From: Candidatus Methylopumilus universalis | GTDB taxonomy: Bacteria; Pseudomonadota; Gammaproteobacteria; Burkholderiales; Methylophilaceae | Direction of reading: 5' to 3' | Length of the DNA stretch: 64,000 nucleotides | Assembly: GCF_006364435.1 (NCBI RefSeq) | Contig: NZ_CP040977.1 | Span: 1,054,001-1,118,000, forward strand | Shown: in pieces, positions 31,423 through 40,708 of the stretch | Numbering within the stretch: the first letter of the stretch is position 1 | Layout: each line of letters begins with the position of its first letter | Program-made: the position numbers and the translations under genes | The notes under the pieces: model-generated | The model's database searches: none | The model's input: the letters and a program-made list of their open reading frames with translations, nothing else | What the model was told of the DNA's origin: nothing

Positions 31423-32522
31423 CTAATTTTCAGCGATGAGATCCCAATTAATACTAGCATCATTGTTATGATCCAAAACCTAACAACAACCTGCGTTTCT
31501 TTCCAGCCTTTTTTCTCATAGTGATGGTGAAGTGGTGCCATAAGAAAAATTCGCTTACCAACACCATATTTAAATTTAGTATATTTAAAGTACATGACTT
31601 GAATGGCAACAGAAAAAGTCTCGACCACAAAAATACCGCCCATAATAAATAAAACAATCTCCTGTCTTACAATCACGGCAATTGTGCCAATAGCAGCGCC
31701 TAGAGCAAGTGCGCCTAAATCTCCCATGAATACTTCCGCAGGATAAGTGTTAAACCATAAAAATCCCAAACCAGCACCAGCCATTGCAGTGCAAAATATA
31801 GCCAACTCACCAGCACCGCTGATATAGGGAATGCCTAAATATTTAGCTATAACATAATTACCTGCAACATAAGCAAAAACCCCTAAAGCACTTGCAACTA
31901 ATACAGCCGGCATAATTGCTAGGCCATCGAGGCCATCTGTAAGATTAACTGCATTGCTGCTCCCTACAATGACGATATAACTTAAAAGTATAAAAATAGG
32001 TCCACTCATCGAAAAACTTACATCCTTAAAAAATGGAAGAATAAGCGAAGTCTGTTCGGGTGTAACAGCGTTAGACCAAAGATATATAGATGCACCAAGG
32101 CCTATGATTGATTGCCATAAATACTTTTGCCTGGCACTCATACCATTCGGATCTTTATAAATAACTTTTTTTAAGTCATCAATAAATCCAATAAGGCCAA
32201 AACCAAGCGTGACAATTAACAAAACCCAAATATAGTTGTTCCTTATGTCCGCCCAAAGTAATGTCGATACAATAATTGATACCAATATCAAGCCACCCCC
32301 CATTGTGGGTGTGCCTGTTTTAATTAAGTGATCTTTGGGGCCATCTGATCTAACAGCTTGTCCTATATTGAACTGATTAAGTTTCTTGATTAGCCAAGGG
32401 CCAAAAGCGAAAGAAATAACTAATGATGTGATTGTCGCCATCACAGCTCTTAATGTAATGTAATTAAATACATTAAATCCATGGATCTCTTTTGCTAAAA
32501 ACTTAAATAATTCGAGCAACAT
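31419..32522 (-). CDS. mraY: Phospho-N-acetylmuramoyl-pentapeptide transferase MraY
   Basis: Makes lipid I from UDP-MurNAc-pentapeptide and undecaprenyl phosphate in the inner membrane. The 367 residues have about ten helices. Catalytic acidic residues are seen in GFIDDLKKV and [10 protein letters not shown], and the late motif [19 protein letters not shown] is intact. A 23-bp gap separates it from murF upstream. Confidence 0.98.
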   Translation of the reverse strand: MLLELFKFLAKEIHGFNVFNYITLRAVMATITSLVISFAFGPWLIKKLNQFNIGQAVRSDGPKDHLIKTGTPTMGGGLILVSIIVSTLLWADIRNNYIWVLLIVTLGFGLIGFIDDLKKVIYKDPNGMSARQKYLWQSIIGLGASIYLWSNAVTPEQTSLILPFFKDVSFSMSGPIFILLSYIVIVGSSNAVNLTDGLDGLAIMPAVLVASALGVFAYVAGNYVIAKYLGIPYISGAGELAIFCTAMAGAGLGFLWFNTYPAEVFMGDLGALALGAAIGTIAVIVRQEIVLFIMGGIFVVETFSVAIQVMYFKYTKFKYGVGKRIFLMAPLHHHYEKKGWKETQVVVRFWIITMMLVLIGISSLKIR

Positions 32523-32545
32523 AATTTTTATCTTTCTTAAAAATT

Positions 32546-33892
32546 TTAAGTAAGTGCATCTACAACCTCTTCCATTTTCATGAATCTAGAGCCTTTAACA
32601 AGTACACATGAATTCTTTTTTATCTTGGTTTTGATGTAATTTATAAGTGCTTTTTTATCCTCAAACCATTTTGCATTCCCTTTACAATGGTCTATAACGT
32701 GTTTCGTCAATTTTCCTGTTCCAACTACTTCTAATATTTTATTTTTTTTGATATAAGCCCCTATTGATTTATGGTACTCAACTTCCTTTTTTCCTAACTC
32801 GCCCATATCACCAATAATTAATATTTTTTCACAGTCTTGATTTGCAAGAACATCAATTGCAGCTCGCATTGAGGCAGGATTCGCATTGTAGGTATCATCA
32901 ATCAAGATACAGCCACGAAGTCCTTTTTTGAGTTCCAATCTTCCATGTACTGACTTGATAGATTCAATACCTCGCTTAATAGCCTTTAAGGGAATTTTTA
33001 GTGCAATAGAAGCGGCAATGGCTGCTAATGCATTTTTTAAATTATGCTCGCCCTTTAATTTGACTTTAATTTCCACGATTCCTTTTGGTGTTTTAATTTG
33101 AGAAATGCCTTGAACCGTTTTCTTGACATATACATCGGATTTTGAAGTTAGTCCAAATGTCATAACTTTTTTACGAAGAGCAGCAGTCTTTAGTACGCTA
33201 TAAAATTCATCTTCTCTATTTATAACTGCAATGCCATTCTTTTTGAGCCCTGAAAATATTTCTGATTTTGCTTTTGCAATACCTGCTTTTGAACCAAAAA
33301 ATTCAATATGAGCCTCTCCTATATTTGTTATTACTGCGACATCTGGTTTTGCAATTTCACTTAAATATTTAATCTCGCCCTTATGATTCATACCCATCTC
33401 AACTACAGCAAATTTTTGAGTTTTTTTAATATTTAGTAAGGAAAGTGGAAGTCCTATATCATTATTGAAATTTCCTTTGCTCATCAGGACTTTTAATTTA
33501 CTACCAACATAGCAAGAAATAATACTTCCAATCATTTCTTTAGTGGTGGTTTTACCATTACTTCCTGTGATAGCAACAAGAGGTATTTTAGATTGGGCTT
33601 TCCAATACTGAGCTATCTTGCCTAAAGCTTCTCGCCCATTTTTAACGATTATTTTATTTTCTAAATTTTTAACGTCTTTAGATACAATTGCGGCTAATGC
33701 GCCTTTTTTAATAGCAATTTCTGCAAAATTATCCCCGTCAAATTTTTCGCCTTTAATACCTAAAAATAAATCATTATTTTTAATATCATTGCTATTGATA
33801 GAAATGTTTTTTATTGTTTTATGAAGCAAAGCGGTATCGCCAAAATATCGGCCAGAAACAAGTTTTTTAATCTTATTTAAAGTAATTCGCAT
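32546..33892 (-). CDS. murF: UDP-MurNAc-tripeptide--D-Ala-D-Ala ligase MurF
   Basis: Adds the D-Ala-D-Ala made by DdlB. The 448 residues contain the P-loop [48 protein letters not shown] and the C-terminal region [20 protein letters not shown]. The start at 33892 abuts the murE stop with no gap. The protein is notably Lys-rich, in keeping with the low GC of the region. Confidence 0.98.
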   Translation of the reverse strand: MRITLNKIKKLVSGRYFGDTALLHKTIKNISINSNDIKNNDLFLGIKGEKFDGDNFAEIAIKKGALAAIVSKDVKNLENKIIVKNGREALGKIAQYWKAQSKIPLVAITGSNGKTTTKEMIGSIISCYVGSKLKVLMSKGNFNNDIGLPLSLLNIKKTQKFAVVEMGMNHKGEIKYLSEIAKPDVAVITNIGEAHIEFFGSKAGIAKAKSEIFSGLKKNGIAVINREDEFYSVLKTAALRKKVMTFGLTSKSDVYVKKTVQGISQIKTPKGIVEIKVKLKGEHNLKNALAAIAASIALKIPLKAIKRGIESIKSVHGRLELKKGLRGCILIDDTYNANPASMRAAIDVLANQDCEKILIIGDMGELGKKEVEYHKSIGAYIKKNKILEVVGTGKLTKHVIDHCKGNAKWFEDKKALINYIKTKIKKNSCVLVKGSRFMKMEEVVDALT

Positions 33893-35323
33893 TCAACTCG
33901 CCTTGTACACTTTGAGCGCTTTTCTTGCACATGTTTGATCACTAAATGGATGCTTAATGCCTTTAATTTCTTGATAGGTTTCATGTCCCTTTCCAGCAAT
34001 AAGGACGACGTCATCTTTTTTAGCATTCATAATTGCTTTTTCTATTGCCTTATGTCGATCAAATTCAATACGATAAGACCCTTTCATATGCTTGCTAATT
34101 TCTTTAATAATTTTTCCGGGACTTTCATTCCTTGGATTGTCTGACGTAATAAAATTAATATCAGCTAAGTTAGAAGCTATCTCTGCCATATCTTTTCTTT
34201 TTCCGGCATCTCTATCTCCTCCACAACCAAATACACAGATAAGATTACCGTCAGTTTGATTTTTAAGAGTTTGCAGCACTTTTTTTAAAGCGTCCGGTGT
34301 GTGAGCATAATCAATAAAGATATTTGGGGTATTTTTAGATCTTAGCCTTTCCATTCTCCCTGGAACCTGAGATATGTAACTTATTTGTTTCACAATTTTT
34401 TTTATTGAATTGCCAGATGCTATCAGTGAAGTAATTACTGCTAGTAAATTATATACATTAAACTCGCCTACCACAGGCGCCTCTACTTTGTATGTTTCTT
34501 TTTTATATGCAATTTGGAAACGTGTGCTCGAATTTGAATATTCAATGTGTGTCGCTTTAATGTCGCCACTTTTTATTCCATAACTTAAAACTTTAGTTTT
34601 ATTCTTTACAAGAAAATTTTTTAGTTTTTTTCCATAAGAATCATCGATATTAATAACTGCAACTTTCAAAGATGGGAATTCAAATAACTTCTTTTTTTCA
34701 TTGAAATAATTCCGAAAGCTAAGATGGTAATCTAGATGGTCCCTTGATAAATTTGTAAAAACTGCAATATCGAAAAGAATTCCATTCACTCTCCCCTGAG
34801 ACAATGCGTGAGATGAAACTTCCATTACAGCTGATTTTATTTTTTGATTTTTAAATTGTCTTAAAATACGATGATTTGATATCGCATCAGGCGTTGTATA
34901 CGTATGTGATTTTAATTTTTTGTACCCAAACCCCAGCGTCCCTATGACGCCTGTTTTTTTGCCCAGGAGATTTTGTATTTCAGCTGTCCAGTGCGCACAA
35001 GATGTTTTTCCGTTTGTGCCAGTGATACCTATAGTGAGTATTTGCTTCGAAGGCTTTTTAAAAAATGTATGGGCAATTTCACCTTCTTTATTTTTTAATT
35101 CTGAAACAGCATAATGTTCTGTATGCCATGTTTTTTTCCATACAAAATTTTTCTTTTCATAAAGTATTATTTTCGCGCCTTTTTTAATAGCCGCTTCAAT
35201 ATAAGCTCTTCCATCATTATGCAGTCCAGGATAGGCTAAAAATAAAGAATTATTTTTTATATGCCTACTATCGTTTGATATATCAGAGATGCGATGTCCA
35301 ATTTTTTTTAACACACTCTTCAT
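33893..35323 (-). CDS. murE: UDP-MurNAc-L-Ala-D-Glu--meso-diaminopimelate ligase MurE
   Basis: Adds meso-diaminopimelate at stem position 3. The 476 residues include the P-loop ITGTNGKTSCAHW, TPDAISNHRILRQF and the motif DNPRNESP. DNPR is the signature of the meso-DAP-specific enzymes, so the wall is of the normal Gram-negative type. It overlaps ftsI by 4 bp. Confidence 0.98.
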   Translation of the reverse strand: MKSVLKKIGHRISDISNDSRHIKNNSLFLAYPGLHNDGRAYIEAAIKKGAKIILYEKKNFVWKKTWHTEHYAVSELKNKEGEIAHTFFKKPSKQILTIGITGTNGKTSCAHWTAEIQNLLGKKTGVIGTLGFGYKKLKSHTYTTPDAISNHRILRQFKNQKIKSAVMEVSSHALSQGRVNGILFDIAVFTNLSRDHLDYHLSFRNYFNEKKKLFEFPSLKVAVINIDDSYGKKLKNFLVKNKTKVLSYGIKSGDIKATHIEYSNSSTRFQIAYKKETYKVEAPVVGEFNVYNLLAVITSLIASGNSIKKIVKQISYISQVPGRMERLRSKNTPNIFIDYAHTPDALKKVLQTLKNQTDGNLICVFGCGGDRDAGKRKDMAEIASNLADINFITSDNPRNESPGKIIKEISKHMKGSYRIEFDRHKAIEKAIMNAKKDDVVLIAGKGHETYQEIKGIKHPFSDQTCARKALKVYKAS

Positions 35324-37065
35324 ATCGTTTCTTTAATGTTTTTATTATTTTGCGGTAAAACTTTATTTTGAGTTTTTATATCTTGTGGAATCTTTAATAT
35401 CTTCATGACGTCAGCCATTACACTGCTAAAAACTGGAGCCGCTACTGCTCCTCCGTAATGACTTCCAATGCTTGGTTCATCTATCATCACTGCCATAATA
35501 ATTCTTGGATTTGAAACTGGGGCTAGACCTACAAATGACCCTATATTTTTATTCTTTTCATAAGCGCCATTTGCTCCAATTTTTTCAGCGGTACCTGTCT
35601 TGCCTGCAACTCTATATCCTATAATTTTTGCATTACCTCCAGTACCCTCTTCCACAACTTGTTCCATCATTTCTACCATAGTTCTCGCTGTTTGCTTTGT
35701 GAATACTTTTGTACCCATAGGAATTTCATCTTTTTTGAATAATGTAACTGGCTTCATTTCCCCGTCGTTAGCAAAAACTGTATAAGATTGAGCCAATTGA
35801 AGAAGTGTTAAATTAATCCCATGTCCGAAAGATATAGTTGCCTGGTCTACTTTGCCCCAATTTTTATAATCACGAAGTCTTCCGGAGGCTTCCCCAGGAA
35901 ACCCTGCCGAAGTTTGCATTCCAAACCCTACTTTATTTAAAGTAGACCACAAACTCTTGGGTGTTTGCATTAATCCAATTCTTGCTGCACCTACATTGGA
36001 AGACTTTGCAATCACTTCTGAAACTGTCATAAAAGGTTTGCTACCATCAGCATGAGCATCATGTATTGTGGCTGATCCAATTTTCATCAATCCCGATGAA
36101 ATTTCTACCAATGAACTTGGATTAAGAATTCCGGCGTCTAACGCTGAAGACACTGTGAATGGTTTAATTGTTGACCCAGGCTCGAACACATCTGTCACTG
36201 CTCGATTTCTTGAAGGGCCGCCACCTTCCCTAAAATTATTAGGGTTATAAGAAGGAAGATTAGCCATAGCTAGCACCTCTCCCGTTTTTGCATCTAGCAC
36301 TATAGCCGAGCCTGCTTTAGCTTTATGAATTTCGATTGATTTAGCTAATTCTCTATATGTTAAATATTGAATTCTTGCATCTATTGAAAGCTTTATGTCG
36401 TGCCCATCTTGCGGCAGTTTCACTTCCTGGAGATCATCTACAATCTTGCCAGCACGATCTTTAATAACTTTTTTACTCCCGAGCTTGCCGGAAAGAAATT
36501 TATTTTGAGAAAGCTCAATGCCTTCTTGCCCTATATTATCGAGATTAGTAAATCCAACTAAATTGGCTGTGATGTCAGCAGCCGGATAAAACCTCTTAAA
36601 CTCTTTTTGAAAAAAGATTCCGGGTATTTTCAACGCTTGTAATCTTCTAGCATCTTCAGGTGAGATTTGTCTTTTGAGATATATAAATTCTTTTTTATTA
36701 TTTAATAATTTTTGATCAACCTCATTCGCACTTAACTTAAGAATATTTTCTAATTCTAATTTTTGATCTTTAGTTATTTTGACATTTGGTGGATTTACCC
36801 AAACCGACTCTACCGGACTGCTGATCGCTAAGATATCTCCATTCCTGTCGGTAATTTTTCCTCTATCTGCGTAAAGAGAAATTACTCGAGTGCTCGTAGC
36901 ATTTCCTTTCGACTGTAAAAATTTTTTATCTAAACTTTGTAAATAGAATGCTCTAAAAATAAGCGTTAGGAATCCAGCTAAGAATAAAAGCAAAATTAAT
37001 CTTCTTCGAATACCCGAGAGCTCAAAAAATGTTTTCTCAACTTTATTGTTGATAAATAAACTCAA
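35320..37065 (-). CDS. ftsI: FtsI/PBP3, septal peptidoglycan transpeptidase
   Basis: Class B penicillin-binding protein that cross-links septal peptidoglycan with FtsW. The 581 residues have a short N-terminal cytoplasmic part, one membrane helix (about 22-40), a pedestal region and the transpeptidase domain. All three active-site motifs are present: STIK in FEPGSTIKPFT, SSN in SKSSNVGAAR and KTGT in AGKTGTAEK. It overlaps ftsL and murE by 4 bp. Confidence 0.98.
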   Translation of the reverse strand: MSLFINNKVEKTFFELSGIRRRLILLLFLAGFLTLIFRAFYLQSLDKKFLQSKGNATSTRVISLYADRGKITDRNGDILAISSPVESVWVNPPNVKITKDQKLELENILKLSANEVDQKLLNNKKEFIYLKRQISPEDARRLQALKIPGIFFQKEFKRFYPAADITANLVGFTNLDNIGQEGIELSQNKFLSGKLGSKKVIKDRAGKIVDDLQEVKLPQDGHDIKLSIDARIQYLTYRELAKSIEIHKAKAGSAIVLDAKTGEVLAMANLPSYNPNNFREGGGPSRNRAVTDVFEPGSTIKPFTVSSALDAGILNPSSLVEISSGLMKIGSATIHDAHADGSKPFMTVSEVIAKSSNVGAARIGLMQTPKSLWSTLNKVGFGMQTSAGFPGEASGRLRDYKNWGKVDQATISFGHGINLTLLQLAQSYTVFANDGEMKPVTLFKKDEIPMGTKVFTKQTARTMVEMMEQVVEEGTGGNAKIIGYRVAGKTGTAEKIGANGAYEKNKNIGSFVGLAPVSNPRIIMAVMIDEPSIGSHYGGAVAAPVFSSVMADVMKILKIPQDIKTQNKVLPQNNKNIKETI

Positions 37066-37325
37066 GGCCGCTCCAATAAAATAATTTTTTTAGGTTCGGG
37101 GGTTTTCATTTTTAATGATTTTTTTGCAACTTCTTCGATTCTTCCGTGCATTGCCCAAGTACTCTGCTCAAGTTGCAATTGGCTATACTCAGAATTTAGC
37201 TTTTGGCTAATCTCTTTTTGTTGATCAAGTTCAAAATAAAGCTTTCTTGATTGATGTTGTGAGTTTATTTTTGCAAGCGCCATAAGTAGGATTACAAAAA
37301 ATAAAATAAAATTCACTTTTGTCAT
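37062..37325 (-). CDS. ftsL: Cell division protein FtsL
   Basis: A small bitopic protein of 87 residues with one N-terminal membrane helix (about 4-20) and a periplasmic coiled-coil segment rich in Gln, Leu and Glu, ending MKTPEPKKIILLERP. FtsL works with FtsB and FtsQ to activate FtsWI. Sequence conservation in this family is low. Position between rsmH (abutting, 37326) and ftsI makes the assignment safe. Confidence 0.92.
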   Translation of the reverse strand: MTKVNFILFFVILLMALAKINSQHQSRKLYFELDQQKEISQKLNSEYSQLQLEQSTWAMHGRIEEVAKKSLKMKTPEPKKIILLERP

Positions 37326-38276
37326 TTAATGCGCAGTCCTTTCAGCAACTCGCATAATTCCACTTCTTGCTCTTGGATTACGTTTTACCTCGGCTTCGCT
37401 TGGTCTTATAGGTTTTGTCACAATATTCAATCGGGGTTTTGGTAACTCATCATTTCTAATTGGAAAATTAGGGGGTAAAGTATCTCTATTTTTTTCATCG
37501 TTAATAAATTGCTTCACAATTCTGTCTTCAAGCGAGTGGAAACTAATCACTACCATAATGCCGTCGGTTTTTAATAACTCTAAAATTTTAGGCAGCGCTT
37601 CTTTTAACTCTTCCAGCTCTCGATTTACATAGATTCTTAATGCTTGAAATGTTCTTGTTGCAGGATCTTGTCCAATTTCTTTTTTGGGCATATGGTCTGC
37701 GACAATTTTTGCAAGCTGTTTTGTTGTTTCAATCGAGCCTACTTCATCTCTCTCTTTAATGATCGCGGTAGAAATTCTTCGCGCAAATTTCTCTTCACCA
37801 TATTCTTTTAAAATCTTTTCTAATTCTTTTTGTTCGATCTTTTTTAAAAGTTCAGCTGCCGTTAGGCCCTTTGTTTGATCCATCCGCATATCTAAGTGCG
37901 CATCGAATCTAAAACTAAAACCACGATCGCCTTGATCAATTTGTGGTGACGAAATACCCAAATCCAGTAATACGCCATCTACTTTTGAAATGCCTTTAGC
38001 GGCTAGAACTTCATCGATTTCTGAAAAATGTGCGTGCACAATTTCAAATCTCGTATCTTTAATTTTCAAACCTTCTTCATATGCAGATTTATCTCGATCA
38101 ATCGCGATTAATCTTCCTTCTTGATTTAACTTTTCTAGAATTAATCTGCTATGCCCACCCCGCCCAAAGGTGCAATCCACATAAACACCATTTTTTTTTA
38201 AAACTAAATGCTCAACTGCTTCGCTTAAAAGGACAGTAATATGCTCATGATTAAAATTATGTTGTGCTTGATTCAT
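37326..38276 (-). CDS. rsmH: 16S rRNA m4C1402 methyltransferase RsmH (MraW)
   Basis: Methylates N4 of C1402 in 16S rRNA; RsmI, also in this window, modifies the 2'-O of the same nucleotide. The 316 residues show the start HITVLLSEAVEHL, the SAM site DCTFGRGGHSRLIL and the late motif ISFHSLEDRIVKQF. It is the second gene of the dcw cluster, 24 bp after mraZ. Confidence 0.98.
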   Translation of the reverse strand: MNQAQHNFNHEHITVLLSEAVEHLVLKKNGVYVDCTFGRGGHSRLILEKLNQEGRLIAIDRDKSAYEEGLKIKDTRFEIVHAHFSEIDEVLAAKGISKVDGVLLDLGISSPQIDQGDRGFSFRFDAHLDMRMDQTKGLTAAELLKKIEQKELEKILKEYGEEKFARRISTAIIKERDEVGSIETTKQLAKIVADHMPKKEIGQDPATRTFQALRIYVNRELEELKEALPKILELLKTDGIMVVISFHSLEDRIVKQFINDEKNRDTLPPNFPIRNDELPKPRLNIVTKPIRPSEAEVKRNPRARSGIMRVAERTAH

Positions 38277-38300
38277 GAGGCATTAAATTAAATTGCATCG

Positions 38301-38747
38301 TTAAAGTGAGAACCCCTCGAGTTCAATTGGCATACTTGAAACTTCTTGTTCTGTGGCATTTTGTATTTGTAGATCCCAAGCTTCTTTATCCCAAAGCTCA
38401 AAATGACTTCCCTGTCCCACTAACATGGCTTGCCTCTCTACCTTTGCAAATTCTCTTAATACTTGAGAGAGGAGTAATCGGCCTGCTGTATCTAATGAAA
38501 TGTCTTCTGCATAACCCACGAGCAATCTTTGTAACGCGCTCGATTTTTTATCAAAACTTGAAAGTGCCATGATCTTCGACTGGATAGGTTCCCAAGCAAT
38601 CTGGGGGTAAATCAATAAACATCCATGGGGGTGAGCTGTAATGACTAAATCACCTGAAGACTGGACGAGCAAATCTTCTCTATGCTTTGTCGGCATTGCT
38701 ATTCTGCCTTTAGCATCAATATTCAAGAGATTAGCGCCTCTAAACAT
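38301..38747 (-). CDS. mraZ: Transcriptional regulator MraZ
   Basis: AbrB-like DNA-binding protein that represses the dcw operon by binding short TGG-type direct repeats in its own leader. The 148 residues contain two SpoVT/AbrB-like halves: NIDAKGRIAMPTKHRE and SLDTAGRLLLSQVLREFA. It is the first gene of the cluster. Three evenly spaced candidate MraZ boxes lie 74-98 bp upstream of its ATG. Confidence 0.96.
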   Translation of the reverse strand: MFRGANLLNIDAKGRIAMPTKHREDLLVQSSGDLVITAHPHGCLLIYPQIAWEPIQSKIMALSSFDKKSSALQRLLVGYAEDISLDTAGRLLLSQVLREFAKVERQAMLVGQGSHFELWDKEAWDLQIQNATEQEVSSMPIELEGFSL

Positions 38748-38820
38748 AATTCCCGACCTAATTATTTAATTCAAAAAAAGTGGGAAATTACTAAATACCC
38801 TTAGTTCTACTTAGAAATTT

Positions 38821-38845
38821 CCCACAAAAAACCACTTTTTTCCAC
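38821..38845 (-). promoter_or_regulatory. MraZ operator: three GTGG boxes at 10-bp spacing
   Basis: On the minus strand GTGG occurs at 38845-38842, 38835-38832 and 38825-38822, that is three direct repeats exactly 10 bp apart, the last as GTGGG. MraZ is known to bind TGG-type boxes repeated every 10 bp upstream of mraZ. The boxes lie just downstream of the candidate -10, so a bound protein would block transcription. Confidence 0.75.
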
Positions 38846-38852
38846 TAATGAC

Positions 38853-38881
38853 ACTATAGATAATAAAAAAGAGCTCTGCAA
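38853..38881 (-). promoter_or_regulatory. Candidate dcw operon promoter upstream of mraZ
   Basis: Minus-strand -35 TTGCAG (38881-38876) and -10 TATAGT (38858-38853) have a 17-bp spacer, a good sigma-70 match. The -35 lies in the loop and stem of the rnpB terminator hairpin. The MraZ boxes begin 8 bp past the -10. Confidence 0.6.
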
Positions 38882-38891
38882 GCTCTTTTTT
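38865..38891 (-). terminator. Terminator after RNase P RNA
   Basis: The inverted repeat AAAAAAGAGCT / AGCTCTTTTTT with loop CTGCA is symmetric, with T-runs on both strands. On the minus strand it lies about 64 bp after the rnpB 3' end and would terminate that RNA just before the dcw operon. Confidence 0.8.
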
Positions 38892-38954
38892 GAAGGTTTT
38901 TTCATATATGACAAGGGTTTGGAAGAATAAAGCTAGGAATTTTTATGAAAAAGT

Positions 38955-39245
38955 TGAAGCCAACCGATAAGCCGGGTTCTGTCGTGGACAGTCATTCATC
39001 TAGGCACATGATTACTCATGCACTCAAGCAGTCTACCCGGTAGCAACACGAGCCGTGCTATTACTACCCTATTTGACTTTGCTCCGAGTGGAGGTTACCG
39101 CGTTTCACCGTAACTAAATACGCTCGTCTCTGTGGCCCTATTCCTCGTTTCGCAACGTACGGCCGTTAGCCGTCACTCTGCTCTGTGGAGCCCGGACTTT
39201 CCTCTGCTTGAGTTAACAAGCAGCGACTGTCTAGTCAGCTTCGCA
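38955..39245 (-). ncRNA. rnpB: RNase P RNA (type A)
   Basis: Catalytic RNA that trims the 5' ends of tRNA precursors. Reading the minus strand, the 5' part GAAGCTGACTAGACAGTCGC pairs in family fashion with the 3' part ACTGTCCACGACAGAACCCG. The hallmark conserved blocks GAGGAAAGTCCGGGCTCC, GGAATAGGGCCACAGAGACG and AACCCGGCTTATCGG are all present. Length of about 290 is somewhat compact, with a short stem near the 5' side (GCTTGTTAACTCAAGC). The ends are set by alignment in memory to within a few bases. Confidence 0.93.
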
Positions 39246-39248
39246 TGG

Positions 39249-39254
39249 ATTTTA
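39249..39254 (-). promoter_or_regulatory. Candidate -10 of rnpB
   Basis: Minus-strand TAAAAT lies 4-5 bases before the 5' end of rnpB, which is the expected spacing from -10 to transcription start. No good -35 is visible upstream. The 184-bp gap between rnpB and the XRE gene also holds a TTGACG at 39292-39297 on plus and a perfect inverted repeat, listed separately. Confidence 0.35.
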
Positions 39255-39326
39255 ACACACCTATAAAACGTCAGTTTCGGGTGTATTTAATTGACGTGGG
39301 ACGCAACCTATATATTTGCTATTTAA

Positions 39327-39385
39327 AGTTTACAAAAAGCTATGCAACCCTTACTGGTATTTGACTTCTTAAATTTTTGTAAACT
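39327..39385. repeat. Perfect 12-bp inverted repeat upstream of the XRE gene
   Basis: AGTTTACAAAAA at 39327-39338 and its exact reverse complement TTTTTGTAAACT at 39374-39385, with 35 bp between them. It lies 45 bp before the XRE start codon. It could be a pair of operator half-sites for the regulator or a long hairpin in its leader RNA. There is no T-run after it, so it is not a typical terminator. Confidence 0.6.
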
Positions 39386-39429
39386 AAAGATGGAAGACGG
39401 TTCTGGGATAGTCATTTAAGGTTGAGCCC

Positions 39430-39660
39430 ATGACAACAAAAACAAAAGCTTTCGGTCGAGCTTTAAAAAAAATTAGACTCAAAAAAAAATTAACTCAAGA
39501 AGATTTGTCACTTGAAGCGCAACTTGCAAGGGTTTATATATCTGAACTCGAATATGGAAAGAAAACACCTTCCATTGAGACTGTATTTAAAATATCCAAA
39601 GCTTTAAATATCAAGTGTTCTAAGTTAATGGATTTAACTGAAGAAGAATTCATTAGATAA
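39430..39660 (+). CDS. Small XRE-family transcriptional regulator (C-protein-like)
   Basis: A 76-residue protein that is almost entirely one Cro/CI helix-turn-helix domain (LKKIRLKKKLTQEDLSLEA, then YISELEYGKKTPSIETVFKISKALN). Size and motif resemble controller proteins of restriction-modification systems, but no methylase or nuclease gene is near. It has its own 184-bp upstream region with a perfect 12-bp inverted repeat. It is convergent with pyrC, 10 bp apart. The target genes are unknown; self-regulation is likely. Confidence 0.85.
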   Translation: MTTKTKAFGRALKKIRLKKKLTQEDLSLEAQLARVYISELEYGKKTPSIETVFKISKALNIKCSKLMDLTEEEFIR

Positions 39661-39670
39661 TCAAACTTAT

Positions 39671-40708
39671 CTAATCAATTAAGCGCCAAGCAATTTTTCT
39701 TCCAGCATATAGCGGAATAATAGCTTCATCACCTACAGTAATTTTTTCAGGAACAAGCCAGTCTTCTTTAACGAGATTAATTGACGATTTATTTCTTTCT
39801 AGTCCGTAGAAATCAGCTCCGTAGAAACTTGCAAAACCTTCTAATTTATCAAGTGCATTGAGCTCATCAAATACTGCAGCATAAAGCTCAATAGCGCTTG
39901 CCGCAGAAAAAATACCTGCACAACCACAAGCATTTTCTTTTGTTGATTTCAAGTGAGGTGCGCTGTCGGTACCTAAAAAGAATTTAGCATTGCCTGATGA
40001 CACTGCATTTAAAAGTGCTTGACGATGTGTTTCTCTTTTTAAAACGGGAAGACAATAATGGTGCGGATTGATACCGCCTATAAACATATGATTTCTGTTT
40101 AATAAAAGATGTTGTGGTGTGATCGTAGCTGCCAGTTTTTTAGAGGTACTTAAAATAAAGTCGGCAGCATCTTTTGTGGTGATGTGTTCCAATACAATTC
40201 TCAAATTGGGAAATGTTTTATGCAGCCTTGATAAATGTTGATCAATGAATACTTTTTCACGATCAAAAATATCAACTGCTGAATCGACCACTTCACCATG
40301 AAGCAAAAGTGTTACATCTAATTTTTCCATGAGTTCAAAAATATCGTAACGATCATCAATGTTTCTAACACCCGAATCTGAATTAGTTGTGGCACCGGCT
40401 GGGTAATATTTAATCCCTACAATGTTTTGATGCTCAGGGATCTTTTTGATTTCATCAGGTGAAGTGTTATCCGTGAGATATAAAGTCATGAGTGGCTGAA
40501 AGTGGGTATCACTTTTTAAAGCCTTTTTAATTCTTGATTCATATTGAATCGCTTGATCTACAGTCGTAATTGGCGGTTTTAAATTCGGCATCACGAGTGC
40601 TCTTGCAAATTGCTTTGCGGTATAAGGCACAACGGACGCCATAAGTGCATCATCTCTTAAGTGCACATGAAAATCATCCGGCGTAGTAATCGTTAAAGTT
40701 TTAGACAT
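39671..40708 (-). CDS. pyrC: Dihydroorotase
   Basis: Cyclises carbamoyl-aspartate to dihydroorotate in pyrimidine synthesis. The 345 residues fit the class II, E. coli PyrC type. Zinc ligands are in DDFHVHLRD and LEHITT, the carbamylated Lys in GIKYYPAGATTNS, and the late Asp in FLGTDSAPH. Its start overlaps the rsmI stop by 8 bp, so both are probably on one message. Confidence 0.97.
   Translation of the reverse strand: MSKTLTITTPDDFHVHLRDDALMASVVPYTAKQFARALVMPNLKPPITTVDQAIQYESRIKKALKSDTHFQPLMTLYLTDNTSPDEIKKIPEHQNIVGIKYYPAGATTNSDSGVRNIDDRYDIFELMEKLDVTLLLHGEVVDSAVDIFDREKVFIDQHLSRLHKTFPNLRIVLEHITTKDAADFILSTSKKLAATITPQHLLLNRNHMFIGGINPHHYCLPVLKRETHRQALLNAVSSGNAKFFLGTDSAPHLKSTKENACGCAGIFSAASAIELYAAVFDELNALDKLEGFASFYGADFYGLERNKSSINLVKEDWLVPEKITVGDEAIIPLYAGRKIAWRLID

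Noticed and set aside
39245-39364. 39-codon plus-strand frame starting at the ATG beside rnpB
   Set aside because: It overlaps the rnpB upstream region, has no ribosome binding site, and shows no recognisable pattern.
39430-39660. Restriction-modification system suggested by the C-protein-like regulator
   Set aside because: No methyltransferase or nuclease gene is near; the neighbours are rnpB and pyrC.
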